Assembly (NCBI GenBank): GCA_030512295.1
Contig: JAULSR010000003.1
Location: 2,170,001-2,234,000 of the forward strand
Reading direction: 5' to 3'
DNA: 64,000 nt
Source of the DNA: Bombardia bombarda
Taxonomy: Eukaryota > Ascomycota > Sordariomycetes > Sordariales > Lasiosphaeriaceae
A model generated the notes under the pieces. That model was not told the origin of the DNA. It ran no database searches and saw only the letters and a program-made list of their open reading frames with translations. A program made the position numbers and the translations under genes. This document shows positions 23,511 to 35,215 of the stretch, one piece after another. Positions within the stretch are counted from its first letter, which is position 1. Each line of letters opens with the position of its first letter.

Positions 23511-24896
23511 ACTCGGCCACCTCATCTCCGCTTTTCTTTCCATCAATCAATACCCGACGCGTCATCTATCACATACAGCAGCATTTGGGGCGAAAGACGA
23601 ACGAGAAGCTCGCCTTGTTATAGTCAACATGCCGAACACAGTCAACATTGTGCGACAGCTGCCTGCCGACCCGATACCCCGGTAATCACTCAGTTTCGCC
23701 GGAGAATATGCTTGAGGGGGAAGACGTCTTTAATGTAAAACTCAAGATGCTGCGCCGATGTGCATCTCCCCTTGGCTTTCGGCGCTTTCATCCAGGATGG
23801 ATGGACAGTGCATACCCGGTCCCGCCTCTTTACTTTTGCATACATGTTTTGGATGATGTGAACTCATTTTAGTAGACTCTTTTTTGGCTGCATTGTTATC
23901 CTTTTGGTTGCCCAGGGGAGCAGATCACAGCAAGGCCTTGTTACATACCTATCATTGTTCTTACATTATATATATTATATTTGTTTCTATCTAGCGCGTC
24001 TGCATCTGTTGCCTTATTCTATCTATCCATTACCAACATAGAATCACGATTATATCCGGGCCTGTTGGGATTAGAATATGTTTTACTGATACGGTAGATA
24101 GAGTAAGTAAAAGGACCCTTGGGAGCAACGAATGACGTTCGACACCACGAGAGACGAGTATTCGGTTGTTTCGCCGTGTATGCCTATTCCAACCCAGCGG
24201 CAAGGCTGACCGATCTGCTTATCGGAGAGCCCAAGCGACGGACGGGGTGCATGCAGCTCAGGTGAACTGGTAGGGCGCCTTTTCCGAAAGCTGCAGGGGT
24301 GAGGTGACATTCATTCCCGTTTGTGTGTCTGTTTCCCCGATTCTGGTTGACTTGCCCACTTTGCTCATGTCTGTCTGTCTCTCAATCCCCCGCGAGAATG
24401 ACACTTAGCTTATTCTCTTGTCGTTGCAGCCGTCGCTCGCTCGATAAGATGCGGGCTACGGGTCCGATGTCTCACCCCAGTCAAGATAACTCCCGACCGC
24501 TCGCTCGGTGGGATACTTATATATATCTGGGTCTCTTAGGGTCTGGGTCTGGGTCTCAGAGTGGTATCCATTCTCATCAGTCACAGTCTCCTCTCGCAAC
24601 CCCACTTGGTTCGATTCCGATATAATCGGTCTTGCTTAGCAATTGAGTTTTACCTACCCACATACGCCAGGTACATATTGGTATATTACCTTGACTGCGT
24701 GCGCAAGCGCGAAGGATTAATTTTGGGGTTCAGTTACTACACTTACACGCGCGCGCGATACCTTCCTGTTTGGTTTCTGTCGCGACCACGGGTATCTGGC
24801 CGGCCGTCCAGCCCACCAGCCCCCAACGGCGCGAGATAGTCGCCTTGTCGTTCACTTACCTGCCCACCCACCCACCAAAGCTACTACGATCGCTCC
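23511..24896. other. Intergenic region, permease promoter
   Basis: No gene supported. It includes an AT-rich NoxA 3' region with TATATATTATAT near 23,965, GATAAG on the minus strand (24218-24223) and plus strand (24443-24448), a GGGTCT short repeat (about 24530-24556), and a pyrimidine-rich leader. Confidence 0.5.
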
Positions 24897-26701
24897 ATGG
24901 ATTCGTCAAGTCAGAAAATCCCCCGCGATGAAGTCGTGTCGCCGGTGGGCGAGGAGCAGGACCTCGGGGTGGATGAGAAGAAGCTGGTGCGCAAGCTGGA
25001 CCTCTACCTGATCCCGCTGGTCATGGCGCTCTATGTCTTTAGTTTCCTCGACAGGTGAGTCTTGCGACGCCCAATCAACACATGGGATGAAATAGGGGGA
25101 AGGGGGTGTGGGGCGCGCATTGTTGTTTACTAAATGGCGTATTCTACCAGAGTAAACATTGGCAACGCCCGGCTCTATCATCTCGAGGCGGACCTCGGGC
25201 TGCAGGGAGACCAGTACCAGATCGCGGTCTCGATCCTCTTTGTGACCTACCTGGCCTTTGAGGTGCCCAGCAACCTTGTGCTGAAAAAATTCACGCCCAG
25301 CCGGTGGATCGCGTTCATCGCGACTGCGTGGGGCATCATTGCGACGCTCACCGGGCTGGTGCAGAGCTATGGGAGTCTGATTGCCTGCCGCGTGCTGCTG
25401 GGTACTGTTGAGGCGGGCTTGTTTCCGGGCTTGAAGTGCGTGCAACCTTTGGAGAGTCATAGTTGGGACCATGTGAGCTGACTTGACCGCGTATAGTATC
25501 TACCTCACCTTCTTCTACACCAAGCACGAGCTGGCGCTGCGCGTGGGGTTCCTGTTCGTCTCGGCGGCCATCGCGGGTGCGCTGGGGGGGCTGCTGGCGT
25601 ACGGCATCGGCCAGATGGACGGCGTCGCGGGCATGAGTGGCTGGCGGTGGATCCTGATCATCGAGGGGCTGCCGAGTGTCTTGCTGGGCGTCATCGCATT
25701 CTTCTGGCTGCCCAACGATGCGGAAAGCGCGTATTTTCTCGATGAGAGGGAGAAGAAGATGATGATTGCGAGGCAGTCGCGGGAGTACGGCATGACGGCG
25801 AGCGCGCAGCAGTTCAGCAAAGACGACATGAAGAAGGCGTTTGGTGACTGGAAGGTGTGGCTGTTTTGTATCGCACAGTTTGGTGCCGATACGATGCTTT
25901 ATGGTGAGTTTTCCCAGGCGGGCTGAAGAAGGGAGTAAATGCTGATGCGCTTCAAGGATTCTCGACGTTCCTGCCGACCATCATCACGGGTCTCGGGACG
26001 TGGACGACAGCACAGGTGCAGCTGCTGACGATACCGTGCTACTTCCTCGGGGCTGCGGTATACATGCCCGCCGCCTTCCTCTCGGACCGGCTGCAGATGC
26101 GCGGCATCCTGTGTGTCATCTTTGGGTCTATCAGCGTCATTGGGTATGGCATTCTGCTCTCGGATTCCTCAGCGGGCGTCCACTACTTTGGCTGTTTCAT
26201 GATTGCAATGGGGCTGTATGTTGTCGTCGGACTGCCGCTAGCCTGGGTAAGTGATCATCATCATCTTGCGCGTGCAGAGTGCAGAGTGCAGACATATGGA
26301 TGCTCATTTTGATGAACCACCAGTTACCGAGCAATTGCCCGCGATACGGCAAAAGAACGACAGCAACCGGGATGCAGCTGACTATTGGAAATGCATCGGG
26401 TATCATGGCTCCTTTTATCTAGTGAGTGTGGTGGTCATGGCGATGTCCAGCTTGATCTTTCTGCTAATACCTTTGCCCTAGTGCCACGGCAGAACGCCCT
26501 CGCTACATCAAGGGCAATGCTGTCAGCCTGGCGATGGTCGGGATGGCGACCTGCGTGTACGGCTTCCTGTGGTTCTGGTATTCCAGAGAGAACGGGAAGC
26601 GCGAGGCCAATGAGACGCTGCTGCCTGAGCATGCCGGGCTGTCGGATGACGAGCTCGCCGAGCTGGGCGACGAGAGTCCCCATTATCGTTACACGATCTA
26701 A
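24897..26701 (+). CDS. MFS permease of the anion:cation symporter (Dal5/Tna1-like) family, six exons
   Basis: A plasma-membrane transporter of the ACS family, whose fungal members take up allantoate, nicotinate, pantothenate and similar anions. Exons: 24897-25054, 25151-25435, 25497-25903, 25957-26246, 26324-26421, 26482-26701; product 485 residues with about 12 membrane spans. Family signatures are KLDLYLIPLVMALYVFSFLDRVNIGNAR, split across the first intron (shown here only as landmarks at residues 36-65), then AFEVPSNLVLKK, CRVLLGTVEAGLFPGL, WRWILIIEGLPSVLLG and, after splicing, APFIYATAERPRYIKG. All five introns are needed to keep the frame. Two GATAAG sites upstream fit nitrogen control, and allantoinase in the same window makes allantoate a candidate substrate, but the substrate cannot be read from the sequence. 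Confidence 0.9.
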
Positions 26702-27198
26702 TCAAGCTGGTCGATCTGGTCGGGTTGGGATAGCGCCCGCATGAGAGTCAATCATCGCCAGCGAGTGTGGGGGGAATGATCGGTGGTGGTATTTTGGTAT
26801 ATTATTTTGCCCGTGTGATCGTCAGATGAGCGAGTTCTGCATGTTAAATAGAAGTTGATGAGATTATGATGCTTGACAATTCTTTGATGAGTTGAAACGG
26901 TACAGCTCTGCACTGTGCTGTCACTGTCATGTATTCTACTGTAATTGCACGGAAATATAAGTGGGACTCACGTGCCCTGCACCAAGCTCGCGCCAGGGAT
27001 TTTAATTGCCCCACTTCATTCCACGGGAAGGCGCGTCTTCCGCACCAATCCGTCGCGTCAACCTGAATTTGCGTGACATCACGAACCGAACCCAGCTTCA
27101 GTCAATCATCCTCGCTCCAAAAGCCCGACAAAAAAGCTACTATCCCCCCAAATCCGACAAAATACTCACGAGCTGCGCAGGAGAAACGAAACGCCAAG
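26702..27198. promoter_or_regulatory. FEN1 promoter with paired CGCGT cores
   Basis: CGCGT occurs at 27032-27036 and 27054-27058, about 141-167 bp before the FEN1 ATG. On the other strand these read ACGCGC and ACGCGA, variants of the MluI cell-cycle box bound by MBF/Swi6-type factors. The rest is AT-rich permease 3' sequence. Confidence 0.5.
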
Positions 27199-28551
27199 AT
27201 GGGCATTAAACAGCTCTTTTCCATCATCAAGGATGAGGCCCCAGAAGCCATAAAGGAGGGCGAGATCAAGAACCAGTTCGGTCGCAAGGTTGCCATTGTA
27301 AGCTAACAAAGCTAATACATCTCTGCATTCACTTCACTTGCTGACTGGTCAATTAGGATGCGTACGATACCACAGCCCAATTTGCGTACTGTCCGTCTGA
27401 CCCTTCTCTAGGTCCATGAGCATCTACAGCTTCCTCATCGCCGTGCGATCCGACGGCCAGCAGCTCACAAACGAGAGCGGCGAGACGACATCCCACATCA
27501 TGGGCATGTTCTACCGCACGCTGCGCATCGTCGACAACGGAATCAAGCCCCTGTACGTCTTTGACGGCGCCCCGCCCAAGCTCAAGTCGGGCGAGTTAGC
27601 AAAGCGGTTCCAGCGGAAACAAGAGGCGAACGAAGGGCTCGAGGAGGCCAAGGAGACGGGCACAGCCGAGGATGTCGAGAAGTTCTCGCGGAGGACAGTG
27701 CGCGTCACCCGCGAACACAATGCCGAGTGCCAGCGCCTGCTCAAGCTGATGGGCATCCCCTACATCATCGCACCCACCGAGGCTGAGGCACAATGCGCCG
27801 TGCTGGCGCGGGCTGGCAAGGTCTACGCCGCCGCGAGCGAGGACATGGACACTCTCTGCTTCAACACCCCTATTCTCCTGCGCCATCTCACCTTTAGCGA
27901 GCAGCGGAAGGAGCCCATCCAGGAAATACACCTGGACAAGGTGTTGGAGGGCCTGAACATGGAGAGAGACCAGGTATGTACAGCAGTTCTACAATGCAAT
28001 GCAAAAGTGCTCACTATCGCTTTACGTAGTTCGTCGACCTCTGCATCCTCCTCGGGTGCGACTACCTTGACCCAATCCCCAAGGTCGGCCCCACCACGGC
28101 GCTGAAGCTCATCCGCGACCACGGCACGCTCGAAAAGGTTGTCGAGTTCATGAAGAACGACCCCAAGGGCAGATACACCATCCCCGAGGACTGGCCATAC
28201 AAGGATGCGCGCGAGCTCTTCTTCTCCCCGGATGTGCGGCAGGCCGACGATCCCCTGTGCGATTTCAAGTGGGAGAAGCCAGACATGGACGGCCTCGTGC
28301 AGTTCCTCGTCCACGAGAAGGGATTCTCGGAGGACCGGGTGCGCGCCGGCGGAGCACGCCTGGAGAAGAACATGAAGAGCTCACAGCAGTCGAGAATCGA
28401 GGGCTTCTTCAAGGCGGTGCCCAAGACGGAGGAGGAGAGGAAGGCGCATAAGCGCAAGCTCGAGGAGCAGAACGAAGTCAAGAGGAAGAAGCTCAAGGAG
28501 GAGAAGAAGGAGAAGGCCAAGCTCAAGGCCAAGCCTAGGGGCACTGCATGA
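27199..28551 (+). CDS. RAD27: Flap endonuclease 1 (RAD27), with a 5-nt microexon
   Basis: A structure-specific nuclease that removes 5' flaps during Okazaki-fragment maturation and long-patch repair. Exons: 27199-27297, 27357-27361 (5 nt, GATGC), 27412-27973 and 28030-28551; product 395 residues, normal for FEN1. Skipping the microexon breaks the frame; including it gives [20 protein letters not shown] with catalytic D34. Other active-site residues are present: D86 (FDGAPP), the Glu pair in PTEAEAQC, and the Asp pair in SEDMDT, plus GCDYLDPIPKVGP. The C-terminus has a PCNA-binding PIP box QSRIEGFF followed by a Lys-rich nuclear-localisation tail. Paired MCB-like sites lie upstream. Confidence 0.95.
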
Positions 28552-29572
28552 GCTCACTACTCGGGATTGCGACAAATATTGTTGCCTCTAACGATATAGG
28601 ATTTTTACGACATTGTTTTTTTCAAAGTTCAACGTCGGGGATTTTGTTGGCGCAGAATATCACTGCTATCATTGCTTTCAGCGGCCTTGCCTGGGAGACG
28701 GCTGGGTCGGCGTTTCTGGAGTTCATGTCAAAATTTAGGGTCGGGAATCGGGAATCGGGATGCCGAAGGGGCTACTAATTTCACGGTGCGGGCGGATTGC
28801 CGCGACGATGGATGTACATCTGGGTTCTGGGTCCACTTTGCTGAATGAAGCTCATTTTGTTGAGACTGCGGACCTTTGACCATTTCGGGGGAGGACACAA
28901 GTCGCGTTCTTTTTTTTTTGGACGGGCAAAACACCGACCGGGGCACGACTTGCCTCGGCTCGGTTTTGGGTGATTCAGTAATGCGCTCCCAGCCATTGGT
29001 CCTGCCGCACGATGACATCAGCCGAACTGAAGCGCGGTACAGCACAGGGACACTGTCACATGCCCGTAGACAGCCCCTGGCCTGCTGGGGACATTTTGGG
29101 CGCATGACGCCGCTCTTCCCCACGACGCTCTCTCCGACTGACTGCAAAAGGGGAATTGGGCGAGAGCGGGGCGGGTTGTTCATATAGACGAGAATAATAA
29201 CCTTTTGTCCTTTGTCCTCTTGTTGACAATAGGGTTTTGGCGGAATCGTCCCGACGCCGTCTCCACTCTCCACAGCGGCCATGGCCACCTAAAGCGGATT
29301 ACCGACTCGCCAGCTCCAAGACACCCCGCAGCGCCTTGAGCCGAATGCTTCCACAGGGGGTTGCGTTCCCCCACAGAGACACCCGCCACATGTGCCCCCC
29401 GGTCCCTGACGCCTTGAAGTGGGCTTTTCGCATGTGAACGGCCCTGCATTCCTTTATTGTAAACTTTGTCCCCTCCCCCCCTCGTGCTTTCTCCAGATTT
29501 TGTTTTCCTCTCGGTTCAGTCGGTTACTCCCTTTCTCAACAAGCACAAGCATACCATCATTACTCCGCAATC
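28552..29572. other. Intergenic region, FEN1 terminator and ACAD-fusion promoter
   Basis: No gene supported. Plain AT-rich 3' sequence is followed by mixed-composition DNA. The last 130 bp are C/T-rich, as in a fungal leader. Confidence 0.5.
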
Positions 29573-31322
29573 ATGTCCAAAACCTTCAGCCAGAGCGACG
29601 TCTCGTCGCACAACAAAGCCGACTCGCTTTGGATCGTGGTCGACGGCGACGTCTATGACCTGACAAAGTTCCAGGATGACCATCCGGGTATGTAGTAACG
29701 TGTGGCTGCATTGCTGGGCGCAATTGGGCGCAATTGGCTGCGTTTATCACTCCATTTATTCGGTCACTAACGCTGATGGCTTTCATGTAGGCGGCAAGAA
29801 GATCCTCCAGCGCGTGGCCGGCAAGGACGCCTCCAAGCAGTTCTGGAAGTACCACAACGAGGGCATCCTCAAGAAGTACCAGAAGCAGCTGCAGATTGGG
29901 TCGCTAGACTCGAAGCCCCAGGCCAAGCCCTCGGCCGAGCCCATGCCCGTCGCTATTCCCCAGAAGACGGTGGCGCCCAAGGCCGCATCATCCGCCGCCG
30001 CGCCCACCGCCCACGAGGACGCCGAGGCGTTGGAGCCCTTTGGCCTGCAGATCCCCTTCGCGGACCCCAGCTGGTACCAGAGCCACCACTCGCCCTACTT
30101 CAACGAGACACACGCCGCCCTCCGCAACGAGGTGCGCGCGTGGATCGACGCCGAGGTCGAGCCCAACGTCACCGAGTGGGACGAGAAGAAGGAGGTGCCC
30201 GCCGAGATCTACAAGGAGCTGGGCCGCCGCGGCTACCTCGCCGGTCTGCTCGGCACCAGCTACCAGAAGGACTACACCGACAACGTGATCAAGTGCGTGC
30301 CCACCGAGAAGTGGGACCTGTTCCACGAGATGGTGCTCACCGACGAGCTCAGCCGCTCCGGATCGGGCGGCTTCGTGTGGAACCTGATCGGCGGCTTCGG
30401 CATCGGCTGCCCGCCGCTCGTCAAGTTCGGCAAGAAGCCCCTGATCGACCGCATCCTGCCCGGCATCCTCAACGGCGACAAGCGCATCTGCCTCGCCATC
30501 ACGGAGCCCGACGCCGGCAGCGACGTGGCCAACCTGACGTGCGAGGCCAAGCTCAGCGAGGACGGCAAGCACTACATCGTCAACGGCGAGAAGAAGTGGA
30601 TCACCAACGGCATCTGGTGCGACTACTTCACGACCGCCGTGCGCACCGGCGGGCCCGGCATGAACGGCGTCAGCTTGCTGCTCATCGAGCGCGAACTTGG
30701 CGGCGTCTCCACCCGCCGCATGGACTGCCAGGGCGTGTGGTCCAGCGGCACGACCTACATCACGTTCGAGGACGTCAAGGTCCCCGTCGGCAACCTGCTC
30801 GGAAAAGAGAACCAGGGCTTCCGGGCCATCATGACCAACTTCAACCACGAGCGCATCGGCATCATCATCCAGTGCCTGCGCTTCTCGCGCGTGTGCTTTG
30901 AGGAGTCGGTCAAGTACGGCAACAAGCGCAAGACGTTTGGCAAGAAGCTCGTCGACCACCCCGTCATCCGGCTCAAGCTGGCGCACATGGCGCGCCAGAT
31001 CGAGGCCAGCTACAACTGGCTCGAGAACATTATTTACCAGTGCGAGAAGATGGGCGACACCGAGGCCATGCTGCGTCTTGGTGGACCGATTGCCAGTCTC
31101 AAGGCCCAGGCGACTGTCACTTTCGAGTTCTGCGCCCGCGAGGCGTCGCAGATCTTTGGTGGGCTGTCGTACTCGCGCGGCGGCCAGGGCGGCAAGGTCG
31201 AGCGCCTGTATCGTGATGTCAGGGCGTATGCTATTCCTGGCGGTAGCGAGGAGATCATGTTGGATCTTAGCATACGGCAGAGCATGAAGGTTGCCAAGAT
31301 GTTGGGCGGCATGAAGCTATAG
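29573..31322 (+). CDS. Cytochrome b5 / acyl-CoA dehydrogenase fusion protein (two exons)
   Basis: Exons are 29573-29687 and 29791-31322 (103-nt intron), giving 548 residues. Residues 1 to about 75 form a cytochrome b5 heme domain: DLTKFQDDHPGGKKIL with heme His H37 in HPGG (restored by the splice) and a second His at about 60 (FWKYHNEG). A Pro/Ala-rich linker (about 80-135) leads to an acyl-CoA dehydrogenase domain (about 145-545) with RSGSGGFVWNLIGG, LAITEPDAGSDVANL, GEKKWITNG, RKTFGKKLVDHPVIR and the closing AIPGGSEEIMLDLS. Such fusions are known in fungi; the heme domain could pass electrons to or from the flavin. The acyl substrate is unknown, and the usual YEG catalytic-base segment is replaced by PGGSEE. 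There is no mitochondrial presequence or PTS1. Confidence 0.92.
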
Positions 31323-32241
31323 GGGGCACGTGTTTGCTTGGCTTGGACTGGGTTTTATGTTTTTGGTTTTTTGGGCGATATAGACTTGTACTATTATCGA
31401 CACCACCACGGCGGCTTCTTTCTTTTTATCTTATTTCTTCCTTCTTGGTCTAGCTTTCTTCTGTATCTATGTTCATAACTAGCTCTCTTGGGTAATGGGT
31501 TACGAAATCAAGGCAGCGTTACGAACTATTGTTGTCGTCCATCCTTCCACGTCTTATAGCTCGGATTCTCCGTGACAAGGCTGTTACCGTGAGAACAATG
31601 TTTATCCTTAGCCACCCTTCTCATCCTCTGGAATGTAAATATCCCACCACCACCACCTTCACAGCCGCACGCTTTTCAGAGACATGGCTAACCCCCCGAC
31701 TTTCTGGCCAGTCCCGCCCTCTCTCTGTTCAGTCTCGGGTTCCTTCCAGCCCGTGGTCTAGAACTATTTGATTTGCATTTTCCAATAGGAGGCGGGTCTT
31801 CCGGGTGGTGACTGGTGGAGGGGAGGAGGAAAGACGTTGACGCCGCCATGCCCGAGGCCACCCTCGCACTGGAATGTACGCCAACAGCACAATCCAAGAG
31901 ACTGGTCGGTGTCTCAGCACAGCCTTTTCCATCTTTCTTCGTTCAGTGCTTCTGGACCTTATTGTATTATGTGGGAGGCTGAGAGCGGCTGAGGGAGCAA
32001 ATAGGACAAGGCCAGGTAGGTTGGTCATCTCGTCGTGACAGCCTCTCGATATAAAGTCATGCTGTCATTGCATATTTTGTTGCACGATCAAGACAGAAAC
32101 CACCAGCCTCTTCTTGTCAGTACCACCAATCTACAGCTTCATTTCCTGTATTTATTGACTATACTCTTTACCATCGTCCTTGTTCCTTCTTTTTCCAAAG
32201 ACAATATTGTTCTCGTTGCCTGTATCAAACAAACTTTCACG
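31323..32241. other. Intergenic region
   Basis: No gene supported on either strand. It is T-rich immediately after the ACAD fusion (terminator-like) and C/T-rich with TTCTTTTTCC just before the WSC gene. Confidence 0.5.
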
Positions 32242-33414
32242 ATGCATCACCAGACGAGATCCTTCAAGCTCGTGCCCTACGCCGCGCTCCTCCTGGCTGC
32301 GGCGACAAAGGCCACAGAGCTGACATATGCCGGCTGTGTTTCGCTCGATCCCGACACCGCAGCCGACTCCAACGCCCTCGATCCAGTCTCCCCTGAGCTC
32401 TGCGCTGCATATTGCAACCAGAGCAGTTATGAGTACAGCGCGGTTTCTGGAGAGTAAGTTGTCAAACAGCCCATCTTCAGCTCTTTCAAACTCTCTTAGC
32501 TTTCAGGAGCCAATGAACTAACAACACTCTCCAGGACATGCAAATGCTGGGCCACCGAGCCCTTCATCAAGCAGCGCTACGACGACGAAGACGGCGCCGA
32601 CTGCTACTTCAACTGCTCGCCTCCCTACGACGACGAGCGCTGCGGCGGCCTCGACCAGGAGACCTTTGAGTTCTTGTACAGCTACTGGACGGGCACCGTG
32701 GGAGAGCGGTCATCGGGCTCGGGCGCCGCGGCGGGTGTTGCTGCGGAGAGCAGCAGCAGCGCAACGTCGGATTCGGGGGATGTCATTATCACCACTGCCA
32801 CTTCCTCCTCCACTGAGCCATCAGACTCGGTATCGGCCGATGCCACTTCCAGCGCCTATGCCTCTGAAGTCACAGATATCGTCGACAGTCTGACGGCCGA
32901 CCTGGGGGGAGCGACTGCCACTGCCACCCCCACCCCCACCCCCACCGCTGAGCCATCCACGACATCCGACCTTGATGATATCCTAGGCGGCATACCCAGC
33001 ACATCAACATCGGATCTCGGGATCTTCGAGACGACGGCGTCGTCGAGCGTATCTGAATCAGCAACTTCAGACGCAACAGACAGCGCAACGGTCGATTCGA
33101 TGGTGTTTGAGACTGCACCCAGCAGCAGCAGCAGCACACCAACCATTGCCACTCCCACTGCCCTCTCCACAGCTACCCCAACCCTGACAACTTCGACGCT
33201 GCTGTCGGCAGTCTACAGCAAGAGCTGGAACACCACCGCGACGGCGGCAGTGGCGCGGTCCATCGGGAGTCAGGTTACAGGGAGTGGTGGCCAGAGCCCG
33301 ACGCAGTATGTGGTCTTCACCGGCAAGGCGGCTGGGGGTTTGCGAGAGGGAGTGGGAAACGGCGTGAGCGCGTTTGGGGCGGCTGTCTTGTTTGTTGGCA
33401 TTTTTCTGATCTGA
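32242..33414 (+). CDS. Secreted WSC-domain protein with Ser/Thr-rich stalk (two exons)
   Basis: Exons are 32242-32453 and 32535-33414 (81-nt intron), giving 363 residues. Residues 1 to about 26 form a signal peptide with the hydrophobic core LVPYAALLLAAATKA. A WSC domain (about 28-112) has the eight expected cysteines: GCVS, LCAAYC, TCKCW, DCYFNC, RCGG. The splice falls inside this domain and joins SGE to TCKCW. A long Ser/Thr/Ala-rich, probably O-glycosylated segment (about 120-330) includes a TPTPTPT run. The last 15 residues are hydrophobic (AAVLFVGIFLI) right at the C-terminus, as in a GPI-anchor signal, with no cytosolic tail. It is therefore a wall or surface protein rather than a Wsc1-type transmembrane stress sensor; a carbohydrate-binding role is inferred from the domain. 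Confidence 0.85.
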
Positions 33415-34417
33415 GCTTGTTTCACTTTGATCTTTTTCAGCATTTTCTGGGATATACTTATTATCATGCATAATAGATCTGGGTTGATAGACTCTGCTGC
33501 TGTTGGTTTGGTTGTTTATTGTATAGACTTATGAATGTATTGTTATGGTCAGATACCTACCTTAGATAGAATGCAAGTTTCTTACTCAAGCATGTGCCTT
33601 GCCTTGTGAGGTGTTGGATGCTCATGGAGAATCCATGGTATCAATCTTGAACATGAAACAGAGGACTGGACGAGCCTAAGCCCAAACTTAAGCCCGAACA
33701 TTGCTGGTGTTTGTAGAACTGGTCATCTTGCATGCCCAGAAGGCATTCACAGGAATGAAAGAGCTGCCCAGTGCTTCATGAATGCCTACTTATGTACGCA
33801 CAAACAAACGGGACATGGCTGGCACGGCGAATGATATCGAGCTTCATGTCAGGTAAACGACGGCTCATGAAGATAGTCGCAACACTCTAGAATGGAACGA
33901 GTGGCCCAGCCAGCTGCCTATGCCGGTCCACCTTTATACGGCCCTGCCATTTTCAGAGCATTGGTGCACACAAAAGAACGGTATTAGAGTATTACATTTA
34001 CTGGGATGGTGAGAGGCAAGCTGATGCCTCGGTTCCTCTGAGAGCAGAGCACATCAGGGACAAAAACACTATGAAGAAGTACTCGTTAGCGCTGTGAAAC
34101 CAAGAGTAACCAAGAGCAACAAGGGTAGATCAAAAGACCATAGTATCAGAGAAAGAACAATGTAGGTATAGATTATAATCATAAAAAAGATTCATAAACA
34201 GCCTCTCTTGCGAGAAATCATCATAGTGGTGGGTGAAGGTTGATAAGAGTAGAAAAAAAGTTTGAACATACCTTTTGCTCATGAAAACTCTCGAGTCGGT
34301 TTGGCGCAGCGACTCGAGACGGATCGATAGCATTGATACACTGTATAGTACAGCCTTCCCATTGTCTAAGGTAAGGTAGCCCGCCCTCGCGCATGCTATG
34401 TGTACAAACTCGGACCT
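33415..34417. other. Intergenic region between convergent genes
   Basis: No gene supported. The stretch is relatively AT-rich with only short frames. TACCTACC occurs at 33554-33561. It separates the 3' ends of the WSC gene and the complex I subunit. Confidence 0.5.
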
Positions 34418-35215
34418 CTAGGCAGCATTGGGATCGGCCGAGACAGTTTGGATATCGACTCCGTACTTCTCCTTGAGTCTCTGGCGCCTCCGCTCTTCAT
34501 ACCCGGGCGGGCGAATGGCTGGGTGGGGTCAGTCGTGTTCAGCAATGTCATCACTGAAAAAATAACTCACATCGGCCCTCTCCCACCTCGGCGAGAGTCT
34601 CCTCAACCGGGCGTCTCCTGTTCAGACGCAGCTTCTCTTTCCGCTCGTACTCGTCTACCTCGGGGTCTCTTCGGGCGCCCCTCAGAGTGCCGCCGGTGTA
34701 GTCGTAGGCGGAAAGGATCACTGCGGTGACGGTGCCCCATCCGAGGATTGGAGGCATGCGGCCGGCTGAAGGTCGGTCTGTTAGCCTCAATCGCACTGCG
34801 GACAGGCAGTGGCACTGAGGCCGGAGAGTCAAAACGTACTGCGAAGACCGATCAGGGAGCCGGCGAGGAAGCCGCCAATGGCGTGGTTGTAGCTGTCGTC
34901 CTTCTGGCGCAGGTTGGCCGAGGCGTGACGCGAGAACTCGTACGTGGCTCCGATAGCACCTGTTGGCAGAAGACGACTGTCAGCACCCAGCTATTGAGAG
35001 TAGGGACAGACAGAGGGACAAAACATACCAAAGGTGGCTATCATGCCGCCGCTGCGGGTAAAGATTGACCAGGCACTGAGCTTCTGGACGGTCAAGACAT
35101 TCTGGATGGCAGCGACGAAGAGACCCGCTCCGCCAATGTGCATGGCACCCTTGAAGCTCGCCGCCACTGCATCGTGAGGTTGGTAGTGATCTTGGTCGTC
35201 CCCGTTCGGTGCCAT
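34418..35215 (-). CDS. Complex I accessory subunit of the Tim17 family (NDUFA11/21.3-kDa type), four exons
   Basis: A mitochondrial inner-membrane subunit of NADH:ubiquinone oxidoreductase. Minus-strand exons are 35215-35029, 34959-34840, 34765-34571 and 34518-34418 (introns 69, 74 and 52 nt), giving 200 residues. Motifs: HIGGAGLFVAAIQNVL, TRSGGMIATFGAIGATYEF, SYNHAIGGFLAGSLIGLR, RMPPILGWGTVTA, and the family-typical matrix tail DPEVDEYERKEKLRLNRRRP, RPPGYEERRRQRLKEKYGVD. About four short membrane spans with Gly-rich packing are visible. The assignment rests on resemblance to the Neurospora 21.3-kDa subunit; a Tim17/22-like translocase is the alternative but lacks this charged tail. Confidence 0.85.

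Noticed and set aside
24600..24620. GGTTCGATTCC, resembling a tRNA T-loop
   Set aside because: No matching anticodon arm, D arm or acceptor stem could be found in the preceding 75 nt.
29988..30986. 332-codon minus-strand open frame inside the ACAD fusion
   Set aside because: Antisense shadow of a strongly codon-biased exon; it is Ala/Val/Leu/Asp-rich with no motif.
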